From 20CM-2-55-15 sp964633285 (GTDB lineage Bacteria; Acidobacteriota; Terriglobia; 20CM-2-55-15): a stretch of 64,000 bases of DNA. Of this stretch, positions 17,035 through 24,485 are shown in pieces. The first letter of the stretch is position 1; every line of letters starts with the position of its first letter. The notes beneath the pieces were generated by a model. The model had not been told where the DNA came from. It made no database searches and saw nothing but the letters and a program-made list of their open reading frames with translations. The DNA lies in contig CAZWGA010000018.1 of assembly GCA_964633285.1 (NCBI GenBank), positions 1-64,000 on the forward strand, written 5' to 3'. The position numbers and the translations under genes were made by a program.

Positions 17035-17520
17035 TTGGACAAAATAAGCAAACAGCGCCGCAGCGATAATATGCGTCAAATCCGGTCGAAGGATACAGCG
17101 CCAGAACTCGCCTTGCGCCGAATTGTTTACCAAATGGGATATCGCTTCCGGCTTCACCGGAAGGACTTGCCAGGCAAACCCGACCTCGTGTTTCCTGGAC
17201 GAAAGAAAGTGGTTTTCCTCCACGGATGCTTTTGGCACCAGCATCAGGGGTGCAGGGACGGCCGAGTCCCAGGCACGAGGCAGGATTATTGGAAACCGAA
17301 GCTTGCGCGAAATCAGGAAAGAGATGTCCTCGCACGAACGGCGCTGAAGGCGTTGGGTTGGGATGTCCTTATTTTGTGGGAATGCGACCTTTCAAAGAAG
17401 GCCCCGGTTATTGCCGCACAGCTTACGCGATTCCTTGGAGCTCCTGACATCCGGCCGCAACCACTCACGGCAGGACCGAAAGAACGTTCGCGAAGCAAAA
17501 GTAATCGACCGGTCGCATAA
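17035..17520 (+). CDS. vsr: Vsr: very short patch repair endonuclease (T/G mismatch nicking)
   Basis: A 161-aa Vsr protein. The family N-terminus DNMRQIRSKDTAPELALR is present, so the TTG at 17035 is a sensible start. Catalytic residues match the E. coli enzyme: Asp50 in GKPDLVF, His63 and His68 in HGCFWHQHQGC, plus the zinc-binding Cys and His ligands in the same segment. Vsr nicks next to T in T/G mismatches formed by deamination of 5-methylcytosine and is normally linked to a C5 methyltransferase. Here the methylase is 5 kb upstream at the head of the same cluster. The C-terminal 20 residues are basic and low-complexity. Confidence 0.92.
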   Translation: MDKISKQRRSDNMRQIRSKDTAPELALRRIVYQMGYRFRLHRKDLPGKPDLVFPGRKKVVFLHGCFWHQHQGCRDGRVPGTRQDYWKPKLARNQERDVLARTALKALGWDVLILWECDLSKKAPVIAAQLTRFLGAPDIRPQPLTAGPKERSRSKSNRPVA

Positions 17521-17524
17521 GCAC

Positions 17525-17553
17525 TTGCTTCCCAAATCAGCGGATTCTAATAT
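17525..17553 (+). promoter_or_regulatory. Promoter of the XRE / ImmA pair, leaderless layout
   Basis: TTGCTT (17525-17530), a 17-base spacer and TAATAT (17548-17553) form a sigma-70-like promoter. The ATG of the XRE gene is at 17560, so the start of transcription would fall on or next to the start codon. No Shine-Dalgarno is present, consistent with a leaderless message. Confidence 0.45.
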
Positions 17554-17559
17554 TGCGCC

Positions 17560-17874
17560 ATGAAAACATTCGGCACCATGGTTGCCGAAGCCCGCAGGGC
17601 CATCGGCATGAGTCAGAAAGAACTGGCTTCCAAGGTGAAAAAAGAAGACGGACAGCCGATTTCACCGCAGTATCTGAATGACGTAGAGCGCGACCGGCGC
17701 AACCCGCCTGGTGAGTATTTGATCGCGCAAATTGCCGCCGTATTGAAAGTTGACAAAGACGTCCTGTGTCTGACTGCTGGCATGATCCCTGAAGACCTTA
17801 GGAAATTGGCGGCTACAAATCCACAGCAAGTCGAGGAAGCATTCAAGGCTTTCCGGAAAAAGGTGAAGAAGTAA
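17560..17874 (+). CDS. XRE-family helix-turn-helix regulator
   Basis: A 104-aa Cro/CI-type DNA-binding protein. The HTH covers about residues 8-62: VAEARRAIGMSQKELASKVK, a polar insertion (EDGQPI), then SPQYLNDVERDRRNPP as recognition helix and the usual E.g.R.P-like loop. The C-terminus (about 70-104) is helical and lysine-rich. One base separates its stop from the ImmA/IrrE gene, a common pairing in which the protease cleaves the repressor on DNA damage or infection. It lies directly upstream of the ubiquitin-like operon and is a candidate regulator of it. Confidence 0.85.
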   Translation: MKTFGTMVAEARRAIGMSQKELASKVKKEDGQPISPQYLNDVERDRRNPPGEYLIAQIAAVLKVDKDVLCLTAGMIPEDLRKLAATNPQQVEEAFKAFRKKVKK

Positions 17875-17875
17875 G

Positions 17876-18589
17876 ATGAAATGGGTTCCTGATAGAACGG
17901 GTAGATTCCCGAGAAGGCCGCACTACCAACCAGAGTCAATGGATGCGCAATGCGAGCGGCTGGTTCAGAAGTTTCTCGTCAAAAAGTATGGCAAAGTTGA
18001 GTTTCCGTTCAAGACCGAAGACATCACGATCCTCATTGAGGAGAGAGCAGATCTCGATTCGTGCGTCGACCTTTCTCATGAAGAAGGAGAGGTGGAAGGT
18101 GTTACCGAATTCATGCCGGGACGTCGGCCGCTCGTCAGGATTTCTGATCGGCTGAGTGCTTCGCATTTGGAGAACCGTCTGCGGACAACTCTCACTCATG
18201 AATTCGGGCATGTTTATTTTCATCATTTCCTCTTCGAGACCGTAGCGCAGACCGCATCGTTATTTCCGGCGGAGCAAGAGGTTCGTAGCAATCGATGCAA
18301 CCGCGCGAGCATCGAGCGGGCCGCCGAGAGCGACTGGATGGAATGGCAGGCCGGTTACGCATGCGGCGCGATTCTAATGCCGGTGACCGCCCTCATCGAA
18401 ACCACGCAAGCTTTTCGTGCGGCGAACCGGTTGCCATTCACTAATCTAACAGTTGGTTCGGATGCCGGTCAGGAACTTATAGAGCTAATTGCCGCCACGT
18501 TTCAGACTTCAAAAGACGCTGCACGTGTCCGCCTCCTTCAGAAGGAAATCTTGACTGATCCCATCACCACGACAGCCAACATGTTTTAA
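17876..18589 (+). CDS. ImmA/IrrE-family metallopeptidase
   Basis: A 237-aa zinc peptidase (gluzincin type). The HEFGH motif (His108, Glu109, His112) sits in LTHEFGHVYFH, and a downstream acidic ligand is expected in WMEWQAGYACGAILMP, the place where ImmA proteins carry E-x2-A-x2-FAxxLLMP. ImmA of ICEBs1 cleaves the ImmR repressor, and the XRE gene immediately upstream is the obvious partner. An insertion of about 25 residues separates the HEFGH helix from the third-ligand helix, longer than in short ImmA proteins. It may link sensing of infection to expression of the neighbouring defence genes. Confidence 0.85.
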   Translation: MKWVPDRTGRFPRRPHYQPESMDAQCERLVQKFLVKKYGKVEFPFKTEDITILIEERADLDSCVDLSHEEGEVEGVTEFMPGRRPLVRISDRLSASHLENRLRTTLTHEFGHVYFHHFLFETVAQTASLFPAEQEVRSNRCNRASIERAAESDWMEWQAGYACGAILMPVTALIETTQAFRAANRLPFTNLTVGSDAGQELIELIAATFQTSKDAARVRLLQKEILTDPITTTANMF

Positions 18590-18601
18590 TCAAAATTTTT
18601 T

Positions 18602-18639
18602 GTATCGGTGATACTCAAATCCGCGGATTATGGTATCAT
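18602..18639 (+). promoter_or_regulatory. Candidate operator and extended -10 promoter of the Bil-like operon
   Basis: GTATC-GGT-GATAC (18602-18614) is a perfect 5-base inverted repeat with 3-base spacer, and TGGTATCAT (18631-18639) is an extended -10 element; GTATC recurs inside it. The ATG of the Ubl gene is 41 bases further on. The repeat would fit a dimeric HTH protein such as the adjacent XRE regulator. Both calls rest on pattern only. Confidence 0.4.
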
Positions 18640-18680
18640 TGCGATGCGCCAGAAGAAGGCAGCAGAAATGGAGTGGTTCG

Positions 18681-18974
18681 ATGGCTAGTGAAAAAACTGA
18701 CAAGCAGCAGAAAGTTGAGATTCAAGTCGCAACCGGGTCAGGTAACTACCCCGAAAATGGTTACGAAGACTATAACGTCCACCAAAAACTCTCAGCCGTC
18801 CTTCATCAGGCCCAGGTTCACCTGAAGCTGCAGGACACGTCGTCCTGGGTGGCGCGCGTTGGTGAGCGCGTTCTCAACCCAAGCCTCAGCTTGGCGGAAA
18901 ACAACCTGTTCGGGAGGGTGCGCATCGTCTGGACGCCGACAGAACCCGGAGGCGGGGCATGCATCCAGCGTTAA
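18681..18974 (+). CDS. bilA: Ubiquitin-like modifier precursor (BilA-like)
   Basis: A 97-aa ubiquitin-like protein; the ATG at 18681 is preceded by a GGAG. The beta-grasp core starts near residue 12 (VEIQVATGSG) and runs through DYNVHQKLSAVLHQAQVHLK to LFGRVRIVWTP. The C-terminus is PTEPGGG followed by ACIQR, a Gly-Gly tail with a five-residue extension that must be removed before activation. This matches BilA, the ISG15/ubiquitin-like protein of the bacterial Bil antiphage system, whose JAMM peptidase exposes the Gly. It overlaps the E2 gene by 16 bases, and the codons of the Gly-Gly-Gly tail (GGA GGC GGG) double as the Shine-Dalgarno of the E2 gene. Confidence 0.82.
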   Translation: MASEKTDKQQKVEIQVATGSGNYPENGYEDYNVHQKLSAVLHQAQVHLKLQDTSSWVARVGERVLNPSLSLAENNLFGRVRIVWTPTEPGGGACIQR

Positions 18975-19435
18975 CCACGGCGATTCTGGAACAGGACTTC
19001 GCCGTCTTCACGGAGAACAACGTTCTTCTCCATGAACGCGGCATTCTCATACTTAAGGCGGCCATTCCGGAACTGCGGATAGCAATCAGGCACGCGCGAG
19101 CAGGAACGCTGCACGTATTCCGGTTTCTTTTTGAAGCCTGGAATGAGTGCCCACCCCGGTTCTCCGCGGTCGACCCGCGAACCGGGGAGCTTCTGCCCGG
19201 CGCGCAATGGCCCAGCAACGGTCCGGGCCAAAGTTACTGGCACCGCGATGGATGGACTGCTCCATCCGGCATTGTGGTGCCGAAGCCGTTTCTCTGCATG
19301 CGCGGCATCAGGGAGTATCACGAGCACAAATCGCACGTCACCGATTTGTGGTCATCATACCGGGATCAGCCCGAGTTCTCCCTCGCGAACATCGTGCTCA
19401 AAGTCGTGAACCTCTTTCAGGAGTCCAATGTCTAG
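18959..19435 (+). CDS. bilB: E2-like ubiquitin-conjugating protein (BilB-like)
   Basis: A 158-aa protein of the prokaryotic E2 group. The likely active cysteine is Cys113 in KPFLCMRGIREYHEH, a motif followed by conserved His residues (His121, His123, His126) and an aromatic-rich DLWSSYR segment. It starts at 18959 with GGAGGCGGGG as ribosome site, inside the 3' end of the Ubl gene, and its own stop overlaps the JAMM start by 8 bases. In Bil systems this protein takes the modifier from the E1 and passes it to the target (the phage central tail fibre in the studied case). The family is divergent from eukaryotic UBC and lacks the HPN motif, as expected. Confidence 0.78.
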   Translation: MHPALTTAILEQDFAVFTENNVLLHERGILILKAAIPELRIAIRHARAGTLHVFRFLFEAWNECPPRFSAVDPRTGELLPGAQWPSNGPGQSYWHRDGWTAPSGIVVPKPFLCMRGIREYHEHKSHVTDLWSSYRDQPEFSLANIVLKVVNLFQESNV

Positions 19436-19961
19436 CCTGTCGCGGACAGATCTTCAGTACCGCGTTCCGAGTTCTCTAATACGTGACACGCTCGATTTCT
19501 TTCAGCGCCATGGCCGTCACGGCGGTGAAGGAGTCGTGCTTTGGGCGGGATCTGTGTGCGGTCGCATCTGCCACCTGCGAGGACTCGTCATTCCGGCGCA
19601 GCAAACCACAATTGTCTCTTTTAAAATACCCACAACCGAAATGGTCCGCATTGTCAATTGGACTGCCGACAATGACCTGGTCCTCGCCGTACAAATCCAC
19701 TCGCACCCAGAGGAAGCCTTCCACTCCGAAGCCGACAACCATCTGGCCGCCTTGCAACACTTAAATGCGATCAGCATTGTCGTTCCCTATTTGGGCGGTA
19801 TTCCGCAGGATCGCTTCTTCACGGAGGCAGCAGTTTTCTGCCTTCGCGGGCCCGCGGATTGGGCTCCCTTGGCACCGGCGGAGATTCCGGGCCGCTTTCA
19901 AGTTCTTCAGGAGAGACATGAACTGGATTACTCGTCACATCCAGACCATCACCACGCTTAG
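19428..19961 (+). CDS. bilC: JAB1/MPN+ (JAMM) isopeptidase (BilC-like)
   Basis: A 177-aa JAMM metalloprotease. The active-site glutamate is Glu34 in GGEGVVLW, and the zinc motif is HSHPEEAFHSEAD (His91, His93, Ser100, Asp103). The second His to Asp spacing is 9 residues, one shorter than the canonical 10, a length also seen in bacterial JABs. It should trim the ACIQR tail from the Ubl and may reverse conjugation. The ATG at 19428 follows CAGGAG and lies within the E2 gene end; the E1 gene starts 44 bases before this gene stops. The C-terminus ends in a His-rich tail (SSHPDHHHA). Confidence 0.87.
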   Translation: MSSLSRTDLQYRVPSSLIRDTLDFFQRHGRHGGEGVVLWAGSVCGRICHLRGLVIPAQQTTIVSFKIPTTEMVRIVNWTADNDLVLAVQIHSHPEEAFHSEADNHLAALQHLNAISIVVPYLGGIPQDRFFTEAAVFCLRGPADWAPLAPAEIPGRFQVLQERHELDYSSHPDHHHA

Positions 19962-21357
19962 CGGCATCACGGAAGAGGAAGCGCGCCGGATGTTTGGTCA
20001 ACCGATCCATGTGAGCATTGACGATCGACTCATTCGGAATCCAACGTACCGCCTTGCCTACGCGTGCACGATAAATCTTCTGAGCCGCACATTTCCGAAC
20101 ACTGCATTCAATCCGGTTCCCACGCTCACGCTGCCTTTCCTTCCGTCGGCTGACTACAGGCCGGAGCGGAAGTCGTCAGTCCTCAGCATCCACTTCGGTC
20201 GAGCTCCGCAGCGTACCGGCGCGATTGTTGCCAACATGCATAATTGGCACGTCATTACTGATGACTATGCCGCCGATCCCGGCGAACCATGGAATCCATT
20301 TCTCGCGCTATTTTCGGCTTGCACAACTGCGGCGCGAGCGGCGGCGCGTCTTTTTGGAACTGCAGTCCATGCATCCGGCAGTTGGCCGGCTTTCTCAATT
20401 CTTGACTGGCGAAGCGGCACCGTCACCTACGACTGGAATCAAAACGTCGATCTCGGCCGCATTCACCTTGCCGGTGTTGGCGCGGTCGGCACCGCGGCGC
20501 TCTATGCCATCCTTAGCCACAGCCGCGTTCGCGGAGAGATCACTCTCCTTGACCACGAGGCGATCGATGAGGACAACATCGGGAGATACATTCTCTTCAC
20601 GACAGAGGACGTCGGGCATCCGAAAGTGGACGTGGCCGCGCGGTGGGTCCGCACAATGCTTCCATCACTCCATGCCGCAGCATATCCACAGCGGCTTCAG
20701 CAATACCTCAATGCGCGCTGCGAAGAGACGCCGAACTTTCGTATCGAGCAACTGCTGTCAGCTCCCGACCGGCGCGATACACGACGCTCCTTTCAACAAT
20801 GTCTACCGAAAGCCGTGTGGGACGCATCTACTGGCCCAGACCACGTTGTCGTCCATCACAACAAATTCATCCAAGATGAAGCGTGCATGGCCTGCGTCTA
20901 TCATCAAACTCCAGATGAGGACGCCGGGTTTCGACACATTGCTGAAAAGCTCAACGTCTCGATCGACCGCGTTAAATCCGGAGATCCGATTGATCGTGAG
21001 GACGCCTTGCGCATCCATGAAATCTACGCACACCTTGCCGTAGACCGATTAATCGGCAAGGCATTCGACAGTATTTTTCGCGATCTCTGTGGAGCAGGCC
21101 AGCTTCGTGTCGAGGGTCGGCAGATGTTGGCACCGCTCCCGTTCATCTCCGCCATGGCCGGATTTCATTTGGCCTTCGAGTTCTTTAAAAGCCGTGTCCC
21201 CGAAGTCTTCGCTCGATTTCAGGACTGCAACTACGCTCAGCTCAATCCGTTCTTTCCGCCGAATCCGGCATTACGTGAATGGCGCCGCCCCCGTCCGAAC
21301 TGCTTTTGTCAACTGCCTCAAACTCGCCGAATCTTTGACCAGCTATGGAAGGCTTAG
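19918..21357 (+). CDS. bilD: E1-like ThiF/UBA adenylating enzyme (BilD-like)
   Basis: A 479-aa E1-like enzyme, start ATG at 19918 with CAGGAG upstream (an earlier in-frame ATG at 19765 lies inside the JAMM gene and is less likely). Residues 1-175 are a non-catalytic N-terminal region. The ThiF fold begins at about 180: GVGAVG (186-191) for nucleotide, Asp212 in LLDHEAIDEDNIGRY, Asn220, Arg223 and Lys236 in HPKVD match the E1 adenylation residues. A Cys pair lies at about 323 and 326 (ACMACVYH), the first candidate for the thioester cysteine or zinc binding. The C-terminus has another Cys pair (NCFCQ). Gene order Ubl-E2-JAMM-E1 with overlapping genes is that of Bil systems. Confidence 0.85.
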   Translation: MNWITRHIQTITTLSGITEEEARRMFGQPIHVSIDDRLIRNPTYRLAYACTINLLSRTFPNTAFNPVPTLTLPFLPSADYRPERKSSVLSIHFGRAPQRTGAIVANMHNWHVITDDYAADPGEPWNPFLALFSACTTAARAAARLFGTAVHASGSWPAFSILDWRSGTVTYDWNQNVDLGRIHLAGVGAVGTAALYAILSHSRVRGEITLLDHEAIDEDNIGRYILFTTEDVGHPKVDVAARWVRTMLPSLHAAAYPQRLQQYLNARCEETPNFRIEQLLSAPDRRDTRRSFQQCLPKAVWDASTGPDHVVVHHNKFIQDEACMACVYHQTPDEDAGFRHIAEKLNVSIDRVKSGDPIDREDALRIHEIYAHLAVDRLIGKAFDSIFRDLCGAGQLRVEGRQMLAPLPFISAMAGFHLAFEFFKSRVPEVFARFQDCNYAQLNPFFPPNPALREWRRPRPNCFCQLPQTRRIFDQLWKA

Positions 21358-21724
21358 TGACCTGTGCCGCGCAATCATCGATGAATCGACTCGACGATGC
21401 CCGCGAACAGCTTCACGATGCGATGAAACTGAGGCTGGTCGCCTGATCGGCCGTGATGTCCGATGCGTTCAGAGTTCTTCGTTGAATACCGTGATCGACC
21501 GTCCGTAACACGCATCACTTCTCACGATCGACCGACTGGCGTTGGCTACGGCCCTGCAGTCGGGCGAGTTGTGCTGCCATCATCTCCGACGCCGAGAAAC
21601 ACGTTCAAATCGTTCTTTGCTGTCGTGATGAACTTCGACATCGATGTCCTTGATGTGCGCCCGGAATCGATGGATTCGGCATTTAGCATGGGTTGAAAAA
21701 CGGTGGACATTCAAGAAATACAGA
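21358..21724 (+). other. Non-coding stretch between the conjugative-element cargo and the hemA-like gene
   Basis: About 370 bases without a convincing gene. A 77-codon open frame on the plus strand (21463-21696) has no recognisable motif, no ribosome site and a composition like the rest of the stretch. This is a plausible place for the right end of the conjugative element, but I could not find a matching direct repeat within the window. Confidence 0.4.
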
Positions 21725-21753
21725 TTTACTCGGCGTGGTGGGCTGAGTACAAT
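21725..21753 (+). promoter_or_regulatory. Sigma-70-like promoter of the hemA-like operon
   Basis: TTTACT (21725-21730), 17-base spacer, TACAAT (21748-21753). The start codon is at 21814, leaving a leader of about 50 bases. Good match to consensus and optimal spacing. Confidence 0.6.
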
Positions 21754-21813
21754 ACGGGTCAATTATCAATCGGGTCTGATTTCTAAAAACGCTTTTTCGT
21801 AGGCGGTGATTAA

Positions 21814-23166
21814 ATGGCCGGAACGATTGCAGTGATCGGAATCAGCAGGGCAACGACCTCTGTTGAAGGCTTCGAATTGGCCACCCAGCGCCACGCATCA
21901 CTCATTGATCATCTTCGCGATTTTCGAAATGGCGGTGTGAACGCGGAGTTCACAGTACTAAAAACGTGCAACCGGATCGAAGCGTACCTCGCCGGGCCCG
22001 ATGTAAACGACGAATTGTTTTCAAAACTGGCCGCGCTTTTGTCGTCGGACTCCAACGATACATACATGAAGAAGGATGCGGCGGCGTTGCAACATCTCTT
22101 CCGAGTTGCCTCCGGTATCGAATCGCCGATTCTGGGTGAAGCCGAGATCTTGACCCAATGTCGTGCGGCCATTGGCGATGCCAGGAAACATGGATTCGCT
22201 GGAAAGATCCTCGTTTCGGCTTTCGAATGGGCAATGCGGTGCGGGCGGCGCGTGCGCGCGCGAACGTCTATTGCGCAAGGGACGACATCGATCGTTCAGG
22301 CTGTTTGTAACCTGACCGCGACGGCGTATTCATTCCTTCCGGAGTGCAACGTCTTGATCTTCGGCGCCGGGACGATGGCAACAGCGATTGCCTTTGCCCT
22401 GCGACGCCGTGGCGTCACGACATTTGTTATTGCGAATCGAACAACCGATCGCGCGAATCATCTCGCGTCGAGAATTCGCGGCGTAGCCATCGATCTCGAT
22501 CACGTCGAAGTCTTCATGCAGACGGCCGACGTCGTGATCACCGCGACGTCGGCGGATACGCCGATAATCACCCGGTCCGTAATTAATAAGGTTATGGCCG
22601 CACGTGGACAACGTGAATTGGCCATTGTCGATCTCGGCGCTCCACGCAACGTCGCGGACGATGTCGATCGTGAGGCCGGCGTAACAGTGTACAACTTGAC
22701 CGCGATCGAAGCCGTCGCGGAAGTATCGATCGAAGAACGCAACCGCATCGTTCGAGCCGTCGAAGCCGCCATCGCGCTGGAACTCCGGGCATACGCCATT
22801 CATAGCAACACCGAGATCAATGCCGTGATCCGCGGAGCGATCGATATGTATTTCGCGCGCACGGAAGAAGAGATCCAAAAGCTTCGAAAGTTCATACCGG
22901 ATGACCAATTCCAGGTTGTCCGGGATGTTGCCGACAAATTGTCGAAAAACCTCATGCATGAGGTCTTGTCGAGGATTCGACGCGCACGTTTGTCCGGGGC
23001 TATCGACGACGCAGCGCTTCTGCATCTTTTAAATGACCGGCTTAATTTCAATACAAAGTTAAGCAACAAGGAACGTTCCTATTTACGCACGGAGGCATCG
23101 AGAGAAACAGATAAGCCTGTAGCCGCCTCGAACCCGAACGCGTTTTCTTCGCGGATGGTTTCGTAA
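21814..23166 (+). CDS. hemA: Glutamyl-tRNA reductase (HemA) paralogue
   Basis: A 450-aa glutamyl-tRNA reductase. The catalytic cysteine is Cys52 in LKTCNRIEAYL, the family signature is recognisable in HLFRVASGIESPILGEAEIL, a Rossmann GAGTMA motif follows near 187, and the C-terminal dimerisation helices (EEEIQKLRKF to LSRIRRARLSG) are complete. The reaction is NADPH reduction of glutamyl-tRNA to glutamate-1-semialdehyde, the first step to 5-aminolevulinate. The neighbours are not haem genes (hemC, ccsA) but a PrnB-like protein and a MOSC protein, and residues usually invariant in housekeeping HemA are relaxed (for example ATQRHASLI at the N-terminus). It may be a second, pathway-specific copy supplying aminolevulinate or haem to the neighbour. 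The C-terminal 30 residues are extra. Confidence 0.82.
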   Translation: MAGTIAVIGISRATTSVEGFELATQRHASLIDHLRDFRNGGVNAEFTVLKTCNRIEAYLAGPDVNDELFSKLAALLSSDSNDTYMKKDAAALQHLFRVASGIESPILGEAEILTQCRAAIGDARKHGFAGKILVSAFEWAMRCGRRVRARTSIAQGTTSIVQAVCNLTATAYSFLPECNVLIFGAGTMATAIAFALRRRGVTTFVIANRTTDRANHLASRIRGVAIDLDHVEVFMQTADVVITATSADTPIITRSVINKVMAARGQRELAIVDLGAPRNVADDVDREAGVTVYNLTAIEAVAEVSIEERNRIVRAVEAAIALELRAYAIHSNTEINAVIRGAIDMYFARTEEEIQKLRKFIPDDQFQVVRDVADKLSKNLMHEVLSRIRRARLSGAIDDAALLHLLNDRLNFNTKLSNKERSYLRTEASRETDKPVAASNPNAFSSRMVS

Positions 23167-23279
23167 GGACCATGCCCATCGCCCATCCGTCAGAAAACTG
23201 CCGGCTGGTTCAGGAAGCGGAAAGGCTAAAGAGCTTGCGCCGTACCGTAAAACCCGGTCGGTGCCGGAGGTGAATTGTC

Positions 23280-24485
23280 ATGCAGACTAAGAACAATGGG
23301 GATCTGAACGCTTTTATCCTCGCGTATCTGCCGTCACTGAATAACGCGGTACTGCGTGGAGAATTGTCCCCTGAATCGTTTCTCGACGCGATCAGGGAGC
23401 CAGTTTCGAAACTCGTGTCGGCTTCCGAGTTGGAGCGGAGCCGGGACGGTGCGCGCATGCTGCTGGGACAGTTTGGAATGTTACTCAACAGCGCTGAACG
23501 CCACATACAGGCAGCGGGGGCGGCGCCCGGCGCCGCACTCGCGCAATTTACCGGCGCGGATTCAGCGCTTCTTCACCTCGGGAAGGTCGGCCAACATCCG
23601 CCGCGGGACAGCGCTTACACCTACTGGATGTGGAATCGCGCCGGATATAGCTTCACCGGTGATCGACAGGAACACCTGTTTCAAGAGACCGTGATAAGCA
23701 TCGTCGAGGGTGTCGATGATATCTCCCGCCTGCTGCGCTTTGTCGCGTCGACGCCGCTAACTTCGCCAGATTCGATCCGTTACATGAAAACAGCAGTCGA
23801 ATTGCAGGAGGTTAACCACCACCTTCTTGGCAATCTTGCAAAACATGACCCCGCCATGCGGGCGCCGGTGTTTTCCGGCTATTTCTTTACGTACAACATG
23901 CGTACCTGGTTGACTTCCTTTCCGGTGGGCGGCACGGTTTGGCCGGGCACATCTGCCGCCAACTTCGCTGAATTCTGGGAAAGCGATCTGCGCCTTACGG
24001 CGCAGGAGTTCTATCGCACTTACATTGAAGGTCGTATTCATACCGTTCCTGATGAGGAGCAATCGAGGGTACGCACGGTGATGATGGAAGCTACCATCGA
24101 GGACCGGATACTGTCCAAACTCGGTATCAACGGCACACAAGCTCTGACCCTCGACGACGCGACGATTCATGGGCTTATTCATGTCGCTGGTATTTCCGAA
24201 TTCCTCGCTGTGCTCGATCGATACGTGACAATTACGACTAACTGGACGAGAGCGCACGTGGCGTTGGTCGGGAAAAAACTGGATGAAACCGCGAGAGCGG
24301 GCACTCACGTCACCGGCAAAGTGGTTGTTGACCCAAACCGTGGAACTGGCGGAGGCGATTGGCGCAAGGAACTGGCCGACATCTTTGGAATGCGTGCAAA
24401 CCCGACGATCTTGCTCCATTTGTTCAAAATAAATCGTCAGATCAGCAGCCATCAGCCGGAGGGAGTGTGCAATGAGCAAGCGTGA
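23280..24485 (+). CDS. PrnB/DUF1864-like protein (haem dioxygenase superfamily)
   Basis: A 401-aa, mostly helical protein resembling PrnB (monodechloroaminopyrrolnitrin synthase), which has the indoleamine/tryptophan 2,3-dioxygenase fold. Supporting blocks in family order: HPPRDSAYTYWMWNRAGYSFTG (given here as HPPRDSAYTY then SFTGD), EHLFQETVISIVEG, RAPVFSGYFFTYNMR and SFPVGGTVWPGTSAANF, the last matching the RP-F..I-VGG-Y-GP stretch of PrnB. It begins 114 bases after the HemA-like gene and overlaps the MOSC gene by 14 bases. A haem enzyme next to a HemA paralogue is suggestive of a small oxidative or tailoring pathway on an amino-acid-like substrate. I cannot name the substrate. Confidence 0.62.
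   Translation: MQTKNNGDLNAFILAYLPSLNNAVLRGELSPESFLDAIREPVSKLVSASELERSRDGARMLLGQFGMLLNSAERHIQAAGAAPGAALAQFTGADSALLHLGKVGQHPPRDSAYTYWMWNRAGYSFTGDRQEHLFQETVISIVEGVDDISRLLRFVASTPLTSPDSIRYMKTAVELQEVNHHLLGNLAKHDPAMRAPVFSGYFFTYNMRTWLTSFPVGGTVWPGTSAANFAEFWESDLRLTAQEFYRTYIEGRIHTVPDEEQSRVRTVMMEATIEDRILSKLGINGTQALTLDDATIHGLIHVAGISEFLAVLDRYVTITTNWTRAHVALVGKKLDETARAGTHVTGKVVVDPNRGTGGGDWRKELADIFGMRANPTILLHLFKINRQISSHQPEGVCNEQA

Noticed and set aside
19765..19917. Longer N-terminus for the E1-like protein
   Set aside because: It would lie inside the JAMM gene and be Arg-rich read-through; the ATG at 19918 has a good Shine-Dalgarno.
21463..21696. Short gene between the Bil-like operon and the hemA-like gene
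   Set aside because: No ribosome site, no recognisable motif, and no stronger support than frames on the other strand.
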